A DNA stretch of 64,000 bases from DATLMR01 sp035634255 (GCA_035634255.1 DASQDI010000083.1:1-64000), one strand, 5' to 3'. Positions 42,872 through 52,612 are shown, counted from the stretch's first letter. The notes: generated by a model not told the origin, from the letters alone. A program made the numbers and translations.

Positions 42872-44023
42872 GTGAGCAACAGGGTTGAGCGACCAGTATT
42901 TTTCGAAAACCAGATTCTCGGCGCTGCCGACCTGACCGCGACGGTGGATCACAGCCGGGGCCAGTTGGCCCGCCACGAGCGTTACCTACACCTCTGGGGC
43001 ATCGCGCAAGGCCTGAAACTTGAAGCGAAAGAAAAAGAGGAGGGCGGCAAGAAGTACAAACAGATTACCCTGACCGCGGGCGTGGCGATTGACGGCACGG
43101 GCCGCGAGATAGTCGTGCCGCAACCCGAGACGCTGAGCGAGAACACCTTCTCTCTATTCAATCTGACCGGGGGGCTGGACCTGACGGAAGCGTGGTTCCC
43201 GGTCTTCCTCGTCGGCAGGAGTAAGGCGGCACCTCAACAGCCCTTCGCGACGGGCGGCTGTGACAACTCGCTCCCTTCCCGCGAGGTCGAGGGCTATGAA
43301 CTGGCGTTCGGCAGGCCCGGCACCGCGCGCGATCTGGACGATCAGACCGGAGGAGGTACCGCCGACGGGCCGGGTAAGGGTGACTGGAAGATTCTGCTCG
43401 GCTACGTCAAGTACGACGACACAATCAACAGATTCACCGACCTCAAGGTCGATAACTTCAAAGCCACCGAGATCGGCCTGCGCTATGCGGGGGTGCGGGC
43501 GGACGTGGTGGCGGCGCGCGGCGGCTCGCTAAAACTCCGCACCCGGACGAAGGACGAGTCCAACAAGCCCGCGCTCGTCCTGAACGAGAAGAATGATGGC
43601 TTACTGCAATTCGGCCCGCTCGATTCGCTCGGGAACGTCGCGGCGGTTTTCACGGTTGACGCTCAGGGCAACGTCAAAGCCGAGGGCAAGATCAGCGGGG
43701 CCCTGACCACGGGCGGGGTGCAGGTTGAGTCCGGCATCGCGACCGATGGCATGATTCTCCCCCTGCCGCCGGGCGTAACTAAAAAGCAGGTTGACGCGGG
43801 CGAGGCAATCGTTCAAACGCAAATCTCACCTCGGCTCACGGGAGAGACATTCCCCCCCGGATTCTCGGGCGAATGGGGAGTCTTCCCGCTTGAGGCCTGG
43901 GTGGATGCCGAGCGGCGAGTCCACTGCCGGGTGCGGTGGTTCCAGCTTCTCGGAGGGTCCGCCATTCTGGATCGCCCCGGCGTTTGCACCTACGTCGTCC
44001 TGGCTTCCTTAAAGGATGAATGA
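42872..44023 (+). CDS. eCIS accessory protein with FxGQxL-type domain (paralogue 3)
   Basis: This 383-residue protein is the third paralogue and lacks the Cys-rich parts. The shared domain is more diverged: PVFFENQILGAADLTAT, RHERYLHLWGIAQGLKL, GVAIDGTGREIVVPQ. A C-terminal half with DSLGNVAAVFTVDAQGNVKAE resembles the shaft-to-tip junction of phage tail fibres, where such repeats precede a receptor domain. It might therefore be a fibre-type component, which the locus otherwise lacks. It lies 3 bp after paralogue 2, with AAAGGAGG upstream, and overlaps the next gene. Confidence 0.72.
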   Translation: MSNRVERPVFFENQILGAADLTATVDHSRGQLARHERYLHLWGIAQGLKLEAKEKEEGGKKYKQITLTAGVAIDGTGREIVVPQPETLSENTFSLFNLTGGLDLTEAWFPVFLVGRSKAAPQQPFATGGCDNSLPSREVEGYELAFGRPGTARDLDDQTGGGTADGPGKGDWKILLGYVKYDDTINRFTDLKVDNFKATEIGLRYAGVRADVVAARGGSLKLRTRTKDESNKPALVLNEKNDGLLQFGPLDSLGNVAAVFTVDAQGNVKAEGKISGALTTGGVQVESGIATDGMILPLPPGVTKKQVDAGEAIVQTQISPRLTGETFPPGFSGEWGVFPLEAWVDAERRVHCRVRWFQLLGGSAILDRPGVCTYVVLASLKDE

Positions 44024-44673
44024 ACATGAGCAGCAAGATGCAGGTCCTGTTCGTTAAACAAACCGGCCATGTGCTGGCGGCATTCACGCGCACGGCTGAC
44101 CCGGAGGGCGCGCCCAATATCACCGATCTGATCGGGAGCGGGTTGCTTGTCCGCAACACGACGACCCTCGCGGCCCCTTCACCCGGCGGCGAGATACTGG
44201 TCGTGCCCCCCGAGCCGCTGAACGTAGCCGTGGTCGATTATGACCCGGACGTTTTTATCTCCCCTCTGGATTTTGTGGCGGGCGGAGGCAGAGTCTCGAA
44301 GCTGGGGCCGAACGTGGCAGACCTCGCGTTATCGACGGACCCTATTCCTCCTCCGCCCCCACCGCAAGCGCCGACGGAATCGCCGCCCCTGGTCCACTTC
44401 AGCACCCAGAGAGTCACCGTGCAGCTTGACGGCGATGCGACCGACGACAAGGGCGTCTGCGTGGTCCTGCAAGAGGCGCAGCCATTGCCCGGCAACGAGC
44501 CCGAACGCAGGGTAGCGCATGGCTCGATTAAGAGCGGGACGCATTTCGTGTCGCTCGACCTGAAGGCGACTCCGGACGGCCCGGTGGTCTCCATCGACAG
44601 TAAAGACTTTTTTATCATGGCGCTGATCGCAGGCTACCGGCCTCTATTCGGGATGCGGCTGCCTGCTCCGTAA
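44020..44673 (+). CDS. eCIS-associated protein of unknown function, 217 aa
   Basis: The protein has no signal peptide or membrane helix. It is divided by a proline-rich hinge (PIPPPPPPQAP at about residues 108-118) into two halves of mostly beta strands. No family is recognised. Its start overlaps the stop of the third domain paralogue (ATGA), and the tape-measure-type gene follows by 16 bp, so it is an integral operon member and probably a structural or assembly component. Confidence 0.7.
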   Translation: MNMSSKMQVLFVKQTGHVLAAFTRTADPEGAPNITDLIGSGLLVRNTTTLAAPSPGGEILVVPPEPLNVAVVDYDPDVFISPLDFVAGGGRVSKLGPNVADLALSTDPIPPPPPPQAPTESPPLVHFSTQRVTVQLDGDATDDKGVCVVLQEAQPLPGNEPERRVAHGSIKSGTHFVSLDLKATPDGPVVSIDSKDFFIMALIAGYRPLFGMRLPAP

Positions 44674-44689
44674 GCGACCGCCGAGACTT

Positions 44690-46615
44690 ATGGCTGACGT
44701 TACCATCAATCGCTGCACTCTGCGCGTAGTGCGACGCGGAGGCTGGTCATGGGGGCCGGAGCCGAGAAGGCTCCTGCAATGCGTGATCAACGCCCTGCCC
44801 GCACTGCTCGCGCGGGAGCTTGCGGCGCTCTTCCCCGACGACGCCGAGCGCGAAGTCTCCGCGCCCGTTCGGATCAACGTCAGGATGAGTATCGGGGAAT
44901 TGCTCGCTCTCGCGGGCGAAGGCTTCGGCGAAGAGGCGATTCAAAGCGCGCCGGCTCTGAAGGCAATCGGCGAGCGAATCGCTCGGGCGGCGCGCTCGGC
45001 TGTTGATCTGGATGAGATAGTCGATCCCGCCCCCGCGGAGAGCCCTTCGTTTGAAGCTCGGGCCGTGGCCGAAGATGACGAACCCGGTAGCGAATCCGGG
45101 CAAGGTTTTTCGCCGCGCGGCGCCGTATTGCAAACGCTGATGTCATGGCAAGCGGCCGGCGTGCTCGAATTACGTCTGGCGGCTTTCTCCAATGCCGCCC
45201 TGGAAGCGTGGCACCGCCGCGCGATCAGCGGCGTTGAACCATTCGATTCGCAATCAACTTCTCGGGAGGCGATTGATAATCTCGTCGACCAAGTGTCACG
45301 GCCTTACCTCTCATCTCTGCGCGACCGGCAGCAGGTCTTGCGTCTGCGACTGATCGCGCTGGCCGAAGCGATGACGAAGCTACGCATCCGCGCAATCACT
45401 CCGATGCTTTTAGCGGCGATGAATCGCGCGCTTCCGGAGGTTCTTGATGGTGAAGTTGAAACGGAGCGGGGTGATCTGGGGAACGGCCGCGCGATTGAAT
45501 CGGCGAGCGCGAGTTCTGACCGGCAGAGCGATTCGCATGGCCTCGGATCGCTCGGGCCGCTGTCGCGGGTCAGGGTCAATCGCGGAAGGCGGCGCGTAAC
45601 AGACTGCCGCGTTGCGTCGGCCCTGCCTTTCCTGTTGCTCGGGCCGCTTTCGCGGATCGGTTACCTGAAGACTCTGGCGGCAACGATGGAGGCGGCGGAT
45701 TGCCGGGATGATCTGCCTCTGTTCGCCTCCGCGCTCGCCTACAAGGTGCTCGAACCGCCCGCGCGCGGCTGGCTGCGCAACCCTGCGATGAGTATGACCG
45801 CTTCAGCATTCGCGGCGCTGGGAGAGCCGGTCGAGGAGCCCGGTCTCGCGGCATTCGCGCGACGAATATCGCCCCACCTGTCTCCGCTCGATTGCGTCAT
45901 CTCGGGCGCGTTGATCGCGGGCCACGATCCTCGCCAGCCGATCCTGTTGCACCGCGCCGGGGGCGGTGCGGACGAAGGATTATTGCTGGTCGATGTCGAA
46001 GGGTGTTTTCCGATCTCATGGTCATCGAGCCCGGACGGGCTTCGCCAGTCTTTGATCCAGCTCGATTCTTCGGCCGTTCTCATCCCGCAGGCGGCAGCCG
46101 GGACCGGGCTGTTGAGCTGGATGGGCGCGGAAGGTTTTCGGTTCATCGCCGAAGGCGCTCCCACGCGCGGCGAGCGCTGGCGGGTGTTGAGGCATGCCGA
46201 GCGGCGCTGGTCTTCGAACGACGAGATGACGCCGGAGGCCGCGCTCGTTCGAATGGCGCGCGCGATGCAGCCGACGGACGAAGATGCCGAGACGCTCTGG
46301 CGATCCCTGGCGGTCGAGCGCCCGAGCATCCCTCTGGCCGATGACGTTACGCTCGACCGCCACATCACTCTGGCCGCGTCAGTCGCGCTCGGGACGATTG
46401 CGTGGGAGTTGTGGCGGCACCGCGAGCAGACGGCCCCGCACCTCGCGCTCGAAAGATTTCACGATCTGGACGCGCGCGTCTCCTATTCGCGGGATTCGGT
46501 GCGCGTGAGCCTCCCGCTCGGGCGGCGCTTTGAAGACCTGCGCGACCACGGCTTACTCGACAACGTTTTTGATGCCCCCTGGCTGGACGGCCGCGCGTTG
46601 ATTTTTTCCGTGTGA
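44690..46615 (+). CDS. eCIS tape-measure-type protein (CIS_TMP)
   Basis: This 641-residue protein opens TINRCTLRVVRRGGWSWGPE, a motif of the contractile injection system tape measure family. Its middle is helix-rich with a repeated pattern (SAPVRINVRMSIGELLALAG), as expected for a ruler in the tube lumen. The tape measure sets the particle length and must leave the tube during assembly or firing. It lies just before the AAA ATPase, the same order as in PVC/Afp loci (Pvc14-Pvc15). Confidence 0.8.
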   Translation: MADVTINRCTLRVVRRGGWSWGPEPRRLLQCVINALPALLARELAALFPDDAEREVSAPVRINVRMSIGELLALAGEGFGEEAIQSAPALKAIGERIARAARSAVDLDEIVDPAPAESPSFEARAVAEDDEPGSESGQGFSPRGAVLQTLMSWQAAGVLELRLAAFSNAALEAWHRRAISGVEPFDSQSTSREAIDNLVDQVSRPYLSSLRDRQQVLRLRLIALAEAMTKLRIRAITPMLLAAMNRALPEVLDGEVETERGDLGNGRAIESASASSDRQSDSHGLGSLGPLSRVRVNRGRRRVTDCRVASALPFLLLGPLSRIGYLKTLAATMEAADCRDDLPLFASALAYKVLEPPARGWLRNPAMSMTASAFAALGEPVEEPGLAAFARRISPHLSPLDCVISGALIAGHDPRQPILLHRAGGGADEGLLLVDVEGCFPISWSSSPDGLRQSLIQLDSSAVLIPQAAAGTGLLSWMGAEGFRFIAEGAPTRGERWRVLRHAERRWSSNDEMTPEAALVRMARAMQPTDEDAETLWRSLAVERPSIPLADDVTLDRHITLAASVALGTIAWELWRHREQTAPHLALERFHDLDARVSYSRDSVRVSLPLGRRFEDLRDHGLLDNVFDAPWLDGRALIFSV

Positions 46616-46676
46616 GTCCGGCGCGTGTGCCCGCGACGGCGCGAGAGCCGAACATGAATCTTTGCGGAGTCAGAGC

Positions 46677-48863
46677 ATGACAAATGTGCCTGCCATCGAA
46701 CATCTGCTGTTGCGGCTGCGCCCGCTCAATCGCGCCCTGCGCGCGGCTGTCGAAAATCAGGGCCGGGCCGCCGCGCGACTGTTCCGCCCCGACGTTACTC
46801 CGCTCTGCGTCACGCAGGAGCAGGTGCAGGTGTTGCTCGGCGATGTTGATGAATTGCTCGATTGCCGGATAACGGCCGGGACGCCGGCGGCTATGACCGA
46901 GGAAGAACGGGCGGCCGAAGACAGATTGCGCGAAGGCTGTGGGGCGACGCAGACCGCCCTGCCGCTTGATCGCCTGTCTGAGTCCCTAGGCCTCTCACCC
47001 TTCGAGCAGGAAGCGGTGCTGCTCTGTGCGGCGGTCGAGGTGGACCGCTCGTACGAGCGCATCTATGCTTTCATCCTCGATGATCTGAACCGCCGCTACC
47101 CCTGCGTCGAATTGCTCTGCACTCTGACGGCGGGCGATCTCGCGGAACGTTGCGAGCGCCGGCAGGCGCTCAGCCCTTACGGGAAGCTGCGGCGCACGGG
47201 CGTGCTGCAAGCTTTCGGCGAGCCCGCCACCGAGATGCGCCAAGACCTGCGCCTCGCGCCCGGTTTGTTCTCCTACCTCACCGGGGCCGAGACAGACATG
47301 GCGGGCCTGTTCCGCGACCGCGCCGAAGTCGCGCGCCCGTACAATTTCGACGAGACTGACCTGCCATCGGGGATTGATCCCGAGACCATAAGGCGTTCGG
47401 CCCTCGCCCTGCGCGAGCGCCGGGTCGCCGCGCTCGGCATCTGGGGGCCGCGCCACAGCGGGAAGAGCGAGGCCGCCATCGCTATCGCTTCGGCGGCCGG
47501 CCTTCCGTTGCGCAGGTGGCTTTTTGCGGAGGCGTTGCCGCAAGGCGCGACTCACGCGCAGCAGATCGCCGAATCGATCCACACCGCCGCGACGCTGGGC
47601 GCGATTCTGTGGGTCGATACCGCCCCCCTGACCGGGCCGGGCGGCGAAAGCTTGAACGCCCTCGGCGCGACCCTTGCCGATCACCTCGCAGCCTCGCAGC
47701 TCCCGATCATTCTCACCGGAGTACACCCCTGGAGGCCGACCGAATTGCTCGAAGCGCGCCCGTACGCCGAGATCGAGATCGACGCGCCGACTTACTCCGA
47801 GCGGCAGGCCATGTGGGAGCGTGCACTGCCCGAAGTGAGCACAGAGCAGCGCGACGATTTCGCCGCGCGCTTTCGCCTTCACAGGCTCGAATTGCGCGCG
47901 GTGGCGCAGGTCGCGCGCGCGCAGGCATCGCTCGCGGAAAACGGCCGCCCCGCGACTGTCGGCGAACAACTGGAACAGGCGTGCGCCGCCGTCACGCGCA
48001 GGAACAGCCATCACTTCTCCACCATAATCAAGCCTCGGCGCGGCCCCGACGATTTGATCCTGCCCTCTGCCTTGCACCGGCAGGTCACGGAAGTCGGGCA
48101 CTTTTTCAAGGCATGGCCGCGCGTGGCGGAGGGCTGGGGCTTCGGCCGCCTCGTCACGGGGGAGGGCGGCATCAAGGTGTTGTTCACGGGTGATTCGGGC
48201 ACGGGCAAGACTCTGGCGGCGGAGGTCATCGCCGGCCAGTTGCGCATGCCTTTGCTCAAGATCGACCTTTCGCGCATCGTCTCGAAGTGGGTGGGCGAGA
48301 CCGAAAAGCATTTGGAGCAGGCCTTCAGCGAGGCCGAAGACAGCCATGCGGTGCTATTCTTTGACGAGGCCGACGCGCTCTTCGGCAAACGCGGCGAAGT
48401 GCGGCACGGGGTAGACCGCTATGCGAACCTCGAAGTGAGTTACCTGTTGCAACGGCTCGAAGCCTATTACGGTTTGGTGATTCTGGCGAGCAACCTGCGC
48501 AGCAACATCGACCCGGCCTTCACGCGGCGCTTCCAGATCGTGCTCAATTTCCCTCGGCCCGAGCCGGCCGAACGGCGGCGCATCTGGGAGCTGGCCTTCC
48601 CTAAGACCGCGCCGCTCGAACCGGGGATCGATTTCAAGCTCCTTTCGCGGCTCGACCTGACCGGGGCGGGCATCGTCGCCTCGGCGCAGACGGCAGCCCT
48701 GTTAGCCATCGAATCGGCGGGTAGCAGTCGTTACGAGGGCGATGCTGTGATAACTAAATCGCACATCGTGCATGCCATCTCGCGGCAGTACCGGCGCGAG
48801 GGGAGAGTGCTGACTTCGTCTGAGCTTGGGCCGTACGCGCCTCTGTTGCAGGAGGCGAGATGA
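46677..48863 (+). CDS. eCIS AAA+ ATPase (Pvc15-like)
   Basis: This 728-residue protein has two ATPase-like halves. The first has a partial P-loop (GPRHSGKSEA) at about 258 without a clear Walker B. The second is a full AAA+ core, with GDSGTGKTLAAE near 505, AVLFFDEADALFG near 560 and FTRRFQIVLNFPRP as sensor region. Such ATPases are needed for eCIS particle assembly and often act with tape measure or cargo. I chose ATG 46677 since the longer frame begins at TTG. Its stop overlaps the effector gene start (ATGA). Confidence 0.92.
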   Translation: MTNVPAIEHLLLRLRPLNRALRAAVENQGRAAARLFRPDVTPLCVTQEQVQVLLGDVDELLDCRITAGTPAAMTEEERAAEDRLREGCGATQTALPLDRLSESLGLSPFEQEAVLLCAAVEVDRSYERIYAFILDDLNRRYPCVELLCTLTAGDLAERCERRQALSPYGKLRRTGVLQAFGEPATEMRQDLRLAPGLFSYLTGAETDMAGLFRDRAEVARPYNFDETDLPSGIDPETIRRSALALRERRVAALGIWGPRHSGKSEAAIAIASAAGLPLRRWLFAEALPQGATHAQQIAESIHTAATLGAILWVDTAPLTGPGGESLNALGATLADHLAASQLPIILTGVHPWRPTELLEARPYAEIEIDAPTYSERQAMWERALPEVSTEQRDDFAARFRLHRLELRAVAQVARAQASLAENGRPATVGEQLEQACAAVTRRNSHHFSTIIKPRRGPDDLILPSALHRQVTEVGHFFKAWPRVAEGWGFGRLVTGEGGIKVLFTGDSGTGKTLAAEVIAGQLRMPLLKIDLSRIVSKWVGETEKHLEQAFSEAEDSHAVLFFDEADALFGKRGEVRHGVDRYANLEVSYLLQRLEAYYGLVILASNLRSNIDPAFTRRFQIVLNFPRPEPAERRRIWELAFPKTAPLEPGIDFKLLSRLDLTGAGIVASAQTAALLAIESAGSSRYEGDAVITKSHIVHAISRQYRREGRVLTSSELGPYAPLLQEAR

Positions 48864-50794
48864 GCCGCCACAGGCTCGGAGAATCCGAAGACAGGCGCGA
48901 GGACGAGGCCTTAAAGCCCGTCACCATTCAGCGCGCGCCGGAGCCGGGCGCGTCCGACCCCTCGGGCCTTCAGTCGAGTTTCGGCAACGCGGCCGTGGCT
49001 CAATCGCTCACGCAGGGTAAAGCCACAACGCCCGCGCAGGGCCTGATCGTAGACGACGCGGCGGAGGCGCTTGAGCCGGGGCAGATGAAAAAGAGCGCCT
49101 TCCTCGCTCAGCTACGGGCGTCAGCGTCGAAAGTGGCGGACGAAGTTCTGTCGGGCACGCTCTCGTCTGTGGGGGCATCGATCTACATCGACCAGTGGCT
49201 AGGCAAATACACCGGGCAAAGCGGCCAGCAGATCGAGCAGGAGGCGCGCAAATACGCGCCGGGCGCGAAGTCCGCGGGCGATTACATAGGAGCCATCGCG
49301 GGGCGGGTGCGCCAGGAATTGACGACGTGGGCGAATACAGGTGAGAGCCCCGGCGAAGGCGCGGCCTCTGGGGGCGGAAGCATCATCGGGGACGCGGCGT
49401 CCGCCATCGGCGGCATTTTCTTCAAAGACCGCGAGGGGGGCGGGGGAAGAGACGCCGACCCGAGGGCGGTACAAGCACGGCTGGGCGCGGGGCAAACGCT
49501 GGACGGCGGCGTGAGGTCGAGGATGGAGTCGGCCTTCGGCGAGAGCTTCGCGGGGGTCGAAGTACACGCGGATACAAAAGGCGCGGAACTCTCCTCGGGT
49601 TTGAAGGCGCGTGCGTTCACCGTGGGCGAGCACATAGCATTCGGGGCGGGAGAATACCAGCCGGGGACATTGATCGGGGATGCATTGATCGCGCACGAGC
49701 TGGCCCACGTCATGCAGCAACGCGGCGGTAAAGCGGCAGAAGCTCCGGCCCATAAAGGGGCATCGGAATATGGGGCGTTAGAGGAGGATGCTGACCGTGC
49801 CGCCGTCGGCGCGGTCGTTTCGGCATTGGGCGGCGCCAAAAAGGGCCTGGCCAACATATCCAAGAACGCGCTGCCGAGTCTGAAGTCGGGGCTGCGACTC
49901 CAGAGGTGCGAGAGTAAAGAGTCCAAAGAGAAGAAGAGGCTGGCGGGGCTCCAATTCGACCTCATGGAGAAGAAGAGAAAAGAGAAAGAGGACCAGATGC
50001 GCAAGGAGGCCGAGGAAGCGGCCAAGAAGAGGGGCGTGGAGAATCCGAAAATCGAAGTCAAGATGAATATGGAAGACGTTATGGCGGACGACCTGAAGGA
50101 GGCCAAGTTCGTCAGGGCATCGACCGACCCGTGGTTGAAGGATATTGATGATAAGGCCCGCGAGAATTATAGAAAAGTGCGAGCGCCGGGGGCGTGGGCT
50201 AAAATTCTGACGAGCGTTAAAGACACTGAGATAGAACCTCTCATGCAGGGGAAGACGTACGAGTTCGACCCCGAAAAGGCCCTGAGTAAGGGCTGGTATG
50301 CCTGGCGGTCCGGCACCACGCTCGGCTTCGGGATGGCGTTTGTCCACTCCGTCGAAGCTGGCGCCAAAAACGTGTGGCCTATCCTGGTTCACGAAATGGG
50401 CGGGCATTTCGAGTACGGCACGACCCACGCCGAAGAGATCATGAACATCGTCCTTGAAATGATGCCCGAGGCCGAGCGAAAGAAGTTGCAAGGCGACGAA
50501 AATAAGATGCAGGACTTCCGAGACACGTATACATACGCCGAGACGGAAATATATTCGGCCCTGCGCCAGCGCCGTTATGATAAACCACCGGATGGGAGCC
50601 CAGCGCCGCAGCACGGCGGCCTGCTCCCCGATGAAAACATTGACATCAGGCTCAAACAGATAGAAGAAGTATTACACCCGGATGTGGCGAAAGCGGTCCT
50701 GCTCCACCTCAAAGCGCGCGTCCATGCGTCACCCGACATCCTAGACCGTGACAAGGAGCTTTTCGACCTGAAAGTCAAAAAATTCGGCATCTGA
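48860..50794 (+). CDS. DUF4157 effector candidate with second metal-like motif
   Basis: This 644-residue protein has LQSSFGNAAV at 37-46, a shared middle (LEPGQMKKSAFLAQLRA near 71-87) and a DUF4157 domain at about 212-290 with HELAHVMQQ at 279-287. The first 290 residues closely match those of the 52564 protein, but the C-terminal 350 do not. There a second motif, HEMGGHFEYG, near 511 resembles a HExxxH peptidase site, followed by the long charged helix KKRKEKEDQMRKEAEEAAKK nearby. It is likely cargo for the eCIS. The ATPase stop overlaps its ATG. Confidence 0.85.
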   Translation: MSRHRLGESEDRREDEALKPVTIQRAPEPGASDPSGLQSSFGNAAVAQSLTQGKATTPAQGLIVDDAAEALEPGQMKKSAFLAQLRASASKVADEVLSGTLSSVGASIYIDQWLGKYTGQSGQQIEQEARKYAPGAKSAGDYIGAIAGRVRQELTTWANTGESPGEGAASGGGSIIGDAASAIGGIFFKDREGGGGRDADPRAVQARLGAGQTLDGGVRSRMESAFGESFAGVEVHADTKGAELSSGLKARAFTVGEHIAFGAGEYQPGTLIGDALIAHELAHVMQQRGGKAAEAPAHKGASEYGALEEDADRAAVGAVVSALGGAKKGLANISKNALPSLKSGLRLQRCESKESKEKKRLAGLQFDLMEKKRKEKEDQMRKEAEEAAKKRGVENPKIEVKMNMEDVMADDLKEAKFVRASTDPWLKDIDDKARENYRKVRAPGAWAKILTSVKDTEIEPLMQGKTYEFDPEKALSKGWYAWRSGTTLGFGMAFVHSVEAGAKNVWPILVHEMGGHFEYGTTHAEEIMNIVLEMMPEAERKKLQGDENKMQDFRDTYTYAETEIYSALRQRRYDKPPDGSPAPQHGGLLPDENIDIRLKQIEEVLHPDVAKAVLLHLKARVHASPDILDRDKELFDLKVKKFGI

Positions 50795-50814
50795 GCCCTT
50801 GAAGGGGAGCGGCA

Positions 50815-51423
50815 ATGAGTAACCAAGATAAAGACCTGCTAGTGAAGGAACAACTCATAAGACTGGCGAGCGATGGCCCCGGAGCGTATGAGGCGGCCCG
50901 GTCCTGGTTCGAGCAGCAGGGTCCGGGGATCGCCGCCGCTCTGGCAGGCGGGTTGGAAGACGCGGGCCTCGGCTCGGTAGCCCACTGGCGCATACTTCGT
51001 CTGCTCGCCTATTTCGCCAGGGAGGAGACCCTGCCCGCAATTCTCAAAGCGTTCCACCGCGCGCGGGCCCCCTACGACCCTATCGTGCTTCCCGGGGCGA
51101 TGGAAGCTCTGGCGGCATTTCGCACGCCGGAAGCCTCCGGCCCCTTAATCGCGCTTCTACAGGAAAGTAACCTGGACATCGTGATGAGCGCCGCCGCCCT
51201 GGTCGGGTACACAGGCGATCTAAATGCGGTCGAGCCGCTGTTGCGTCTCTTGAGCAGCGATAATTCTTCTTTACGTTACAGCGCTACCAGAGGGCTCATT
51301 CACTTTGATACCCCGACGGTCCGCGCCGCCCTGGAAAAACATTTAGAGACCGAGACGGAGTCGGGGGTTCGTGAATTGATCTTGTCTGCTCAGGGCGGAG
51401 GAGGCAACAAGGATGCTAAATAA
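50815..51423 (+). CDS. HEAT-repeat protein next to the effector
   Basis: This 202-residue protein is entirely helical, with HEAT-type repeats such as GAMEALAAFRTPEASGPLIALL and AAALVGYTGDLNAVEPLLRLL. HEAT repeats make protein-binding scaffolds. Its location directly after the 48860 effector (20 bp gap) suggests a dedicated loading chaperone or antitoxin-like partner. GGGGAG precedes the ATG. The last 11 bases overlap the Lgt-like gene. Confidence 0.75.
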   Translation: MSNQDKDLLVKEQLIRLASDGPGAYEAARSWFEQQGPGIAAALAGGLEDAGLGSVAHWRILRLLAYFAREETLPAILKAFHRARAPYDPIVLPGAMEALAAFRTPEASGPLIALLQESNLDIVMSAAALVGYTGDLNAVEPLLRLLSSDNSSLRYSATRGLIHFDTPTVRAALEKHLETETESGVRELILSAQGGGGNKDAK

Positions 51424-52612
51424 AAATCTTGATAAACTAGCCCGCACTGATCTTCAGAGGTTTGGCAAGAGCTGGCCCGCGTTTAGGGTGTGCGGATACG
51501 CGGGACTGTTATTCGCCGTCGTTCTCTCTATAACGCTGGTTAATCGCCTCAACCTGTCGCTTCGGGTTATAGCCGTAATCCTGACAGCCTCTACGCTGAC
51601 ATTTCTGGCGGTAGCCATGGCGACCAAGATCATCACAGGCACAGAACGGCTCATCTTCTATCACGACTTCATCGGAGTGGTGGCGGTGACCTCGGCCCTG
51701 CTGTGGCTGCTGGGTCAGCCTGTACTGCCGTATCTGGACGTTACGGTCCTTGGCGTCGGCGCGTTCCTGGCTTGCGGGCGCGTCGGGTGCCTGATGGTTG
51801 GCTGTTGTCACGGGCGGCCTTCGCGGCTGGGCATCTGCTACGGAGAAGCACACGCCGCCGCCGGATTTACACGGCACCTTGTCGGCGTGCGGCTCTTCCC
51901 GGTTCAGGCGGTCGAATCGCTCTGGGTGTTATGTATCGTGCTCGCGGGCTGCGGGTTGATCTGGCTTAATCGCACGCCGGGCGAGGCGACCGCCTTGTTC
52001 GTCATGGCTTACTGCCCCGCGCGATTCTTCTTCGAGGTCGCGAGGTGGCGTCCGGCCCGCGAATATTTCCGGGGGCTGACACAGCCCCAGTGGACGTCGC
52101 CCATCCTGATGGCTTTCGTCGCGGGGGCCGAACTGTCAGGCGTGTTGCCGCTGCATCAATGGCATGTCGTGTTGGCGGCCTGCATGATCGCGACCACGAT
52201 CTACTTCGCGGTTAGGGGAGGCTCACCAAAAGCAGACAGGTATCAGCTTCTCGACTCGGGCCATGTCACCGAGCTGGCCGAAGCAATTGAAGTCGCGTCA
52301 CGTTTTACAACCGGCATCCATGTGGGCTGCACTTCGCTCGGCATAAAAATATCGACGGGCAAGCTGAAGGTCGATACGGGCGAAATTCATCATTATGCCC
52401 TGTCGTGCCGGAACGAAAGTCTGGATGAAGAGGCCGCCGGAATACTGGCGCAATTGATCCTGCAAATGAAGCAGAGGGCCGCGTCGGGTGAACTGATCAG
52501 CGGTGGGCATGGCCTGTTTCATCTGCTCGTGCGTCCCCATGCGGGTTTGTTTCAGGAGAGGATATGGGTTGCTGCAACGCCGAAAGTTCAAGAGACCAAC
52601 ACGAGCCGCTGA
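51413..52612 (+). CDS. Lgt-like multi-pass membrane protein
   Basis: This 399-residue protein has about seven membrane helices and the Lgt-family signature GRVGCLMVGCCHGRP near residues 121-135, followed by FPVQAVESLW. True Lgt attaches diacylglycerol to prolipoproteins; the classic signature here carries extra Cys, and there is an added C-terminal soluble domain of about 130 residues (from SGHVTELAEAIEVASRF), so it is probably not the housekeeping enzyme. Its placement between effector genes, overlapping both neighbours, suggests a role in anchoring the particle or lipid-modifying a component. Confidence 0.75.
   Translation: MLNKNLDKLARTDLQRFGKSWPAFRVCGYAGLLFAVVLSITLVNRLNLSLRVIAVILTASTLTFLAVAMATKIITGTERLIFYHDFIGVVAVTSALLWLLGQPVLPYLDVTVLGVGAFLACGRVGCLMVGCCHGRPSRLGICYGEAHAAAGFTRHLVGVRLFPVQAVESLWVLCIVLAGCGLIWLNRTPGEATALFVMAYCPARFFFEVARWRPAREYFRGLTQPQWTSPILMAFVAGAELSGVLPLHQWHVVLAACMIATTIYFAVRGGSPKADRYQLLDSGHVTELAEAIEVASRFTTGIHVGCTSLGIKISTGKLKVDTGEIHHYALSCRNESLDEEAAGILAQLILQMKQRAASGELISGGHGLFHLLVRPHAGLFQERIWVAATPKVQETNTSR

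Noticed and set aside
41882..42976. 364-residue minus-strand ORF opposite the Cys-rich accessory gene
   Set aside because: Antisense to a well-supported gene with ribosome site and conserved domain.
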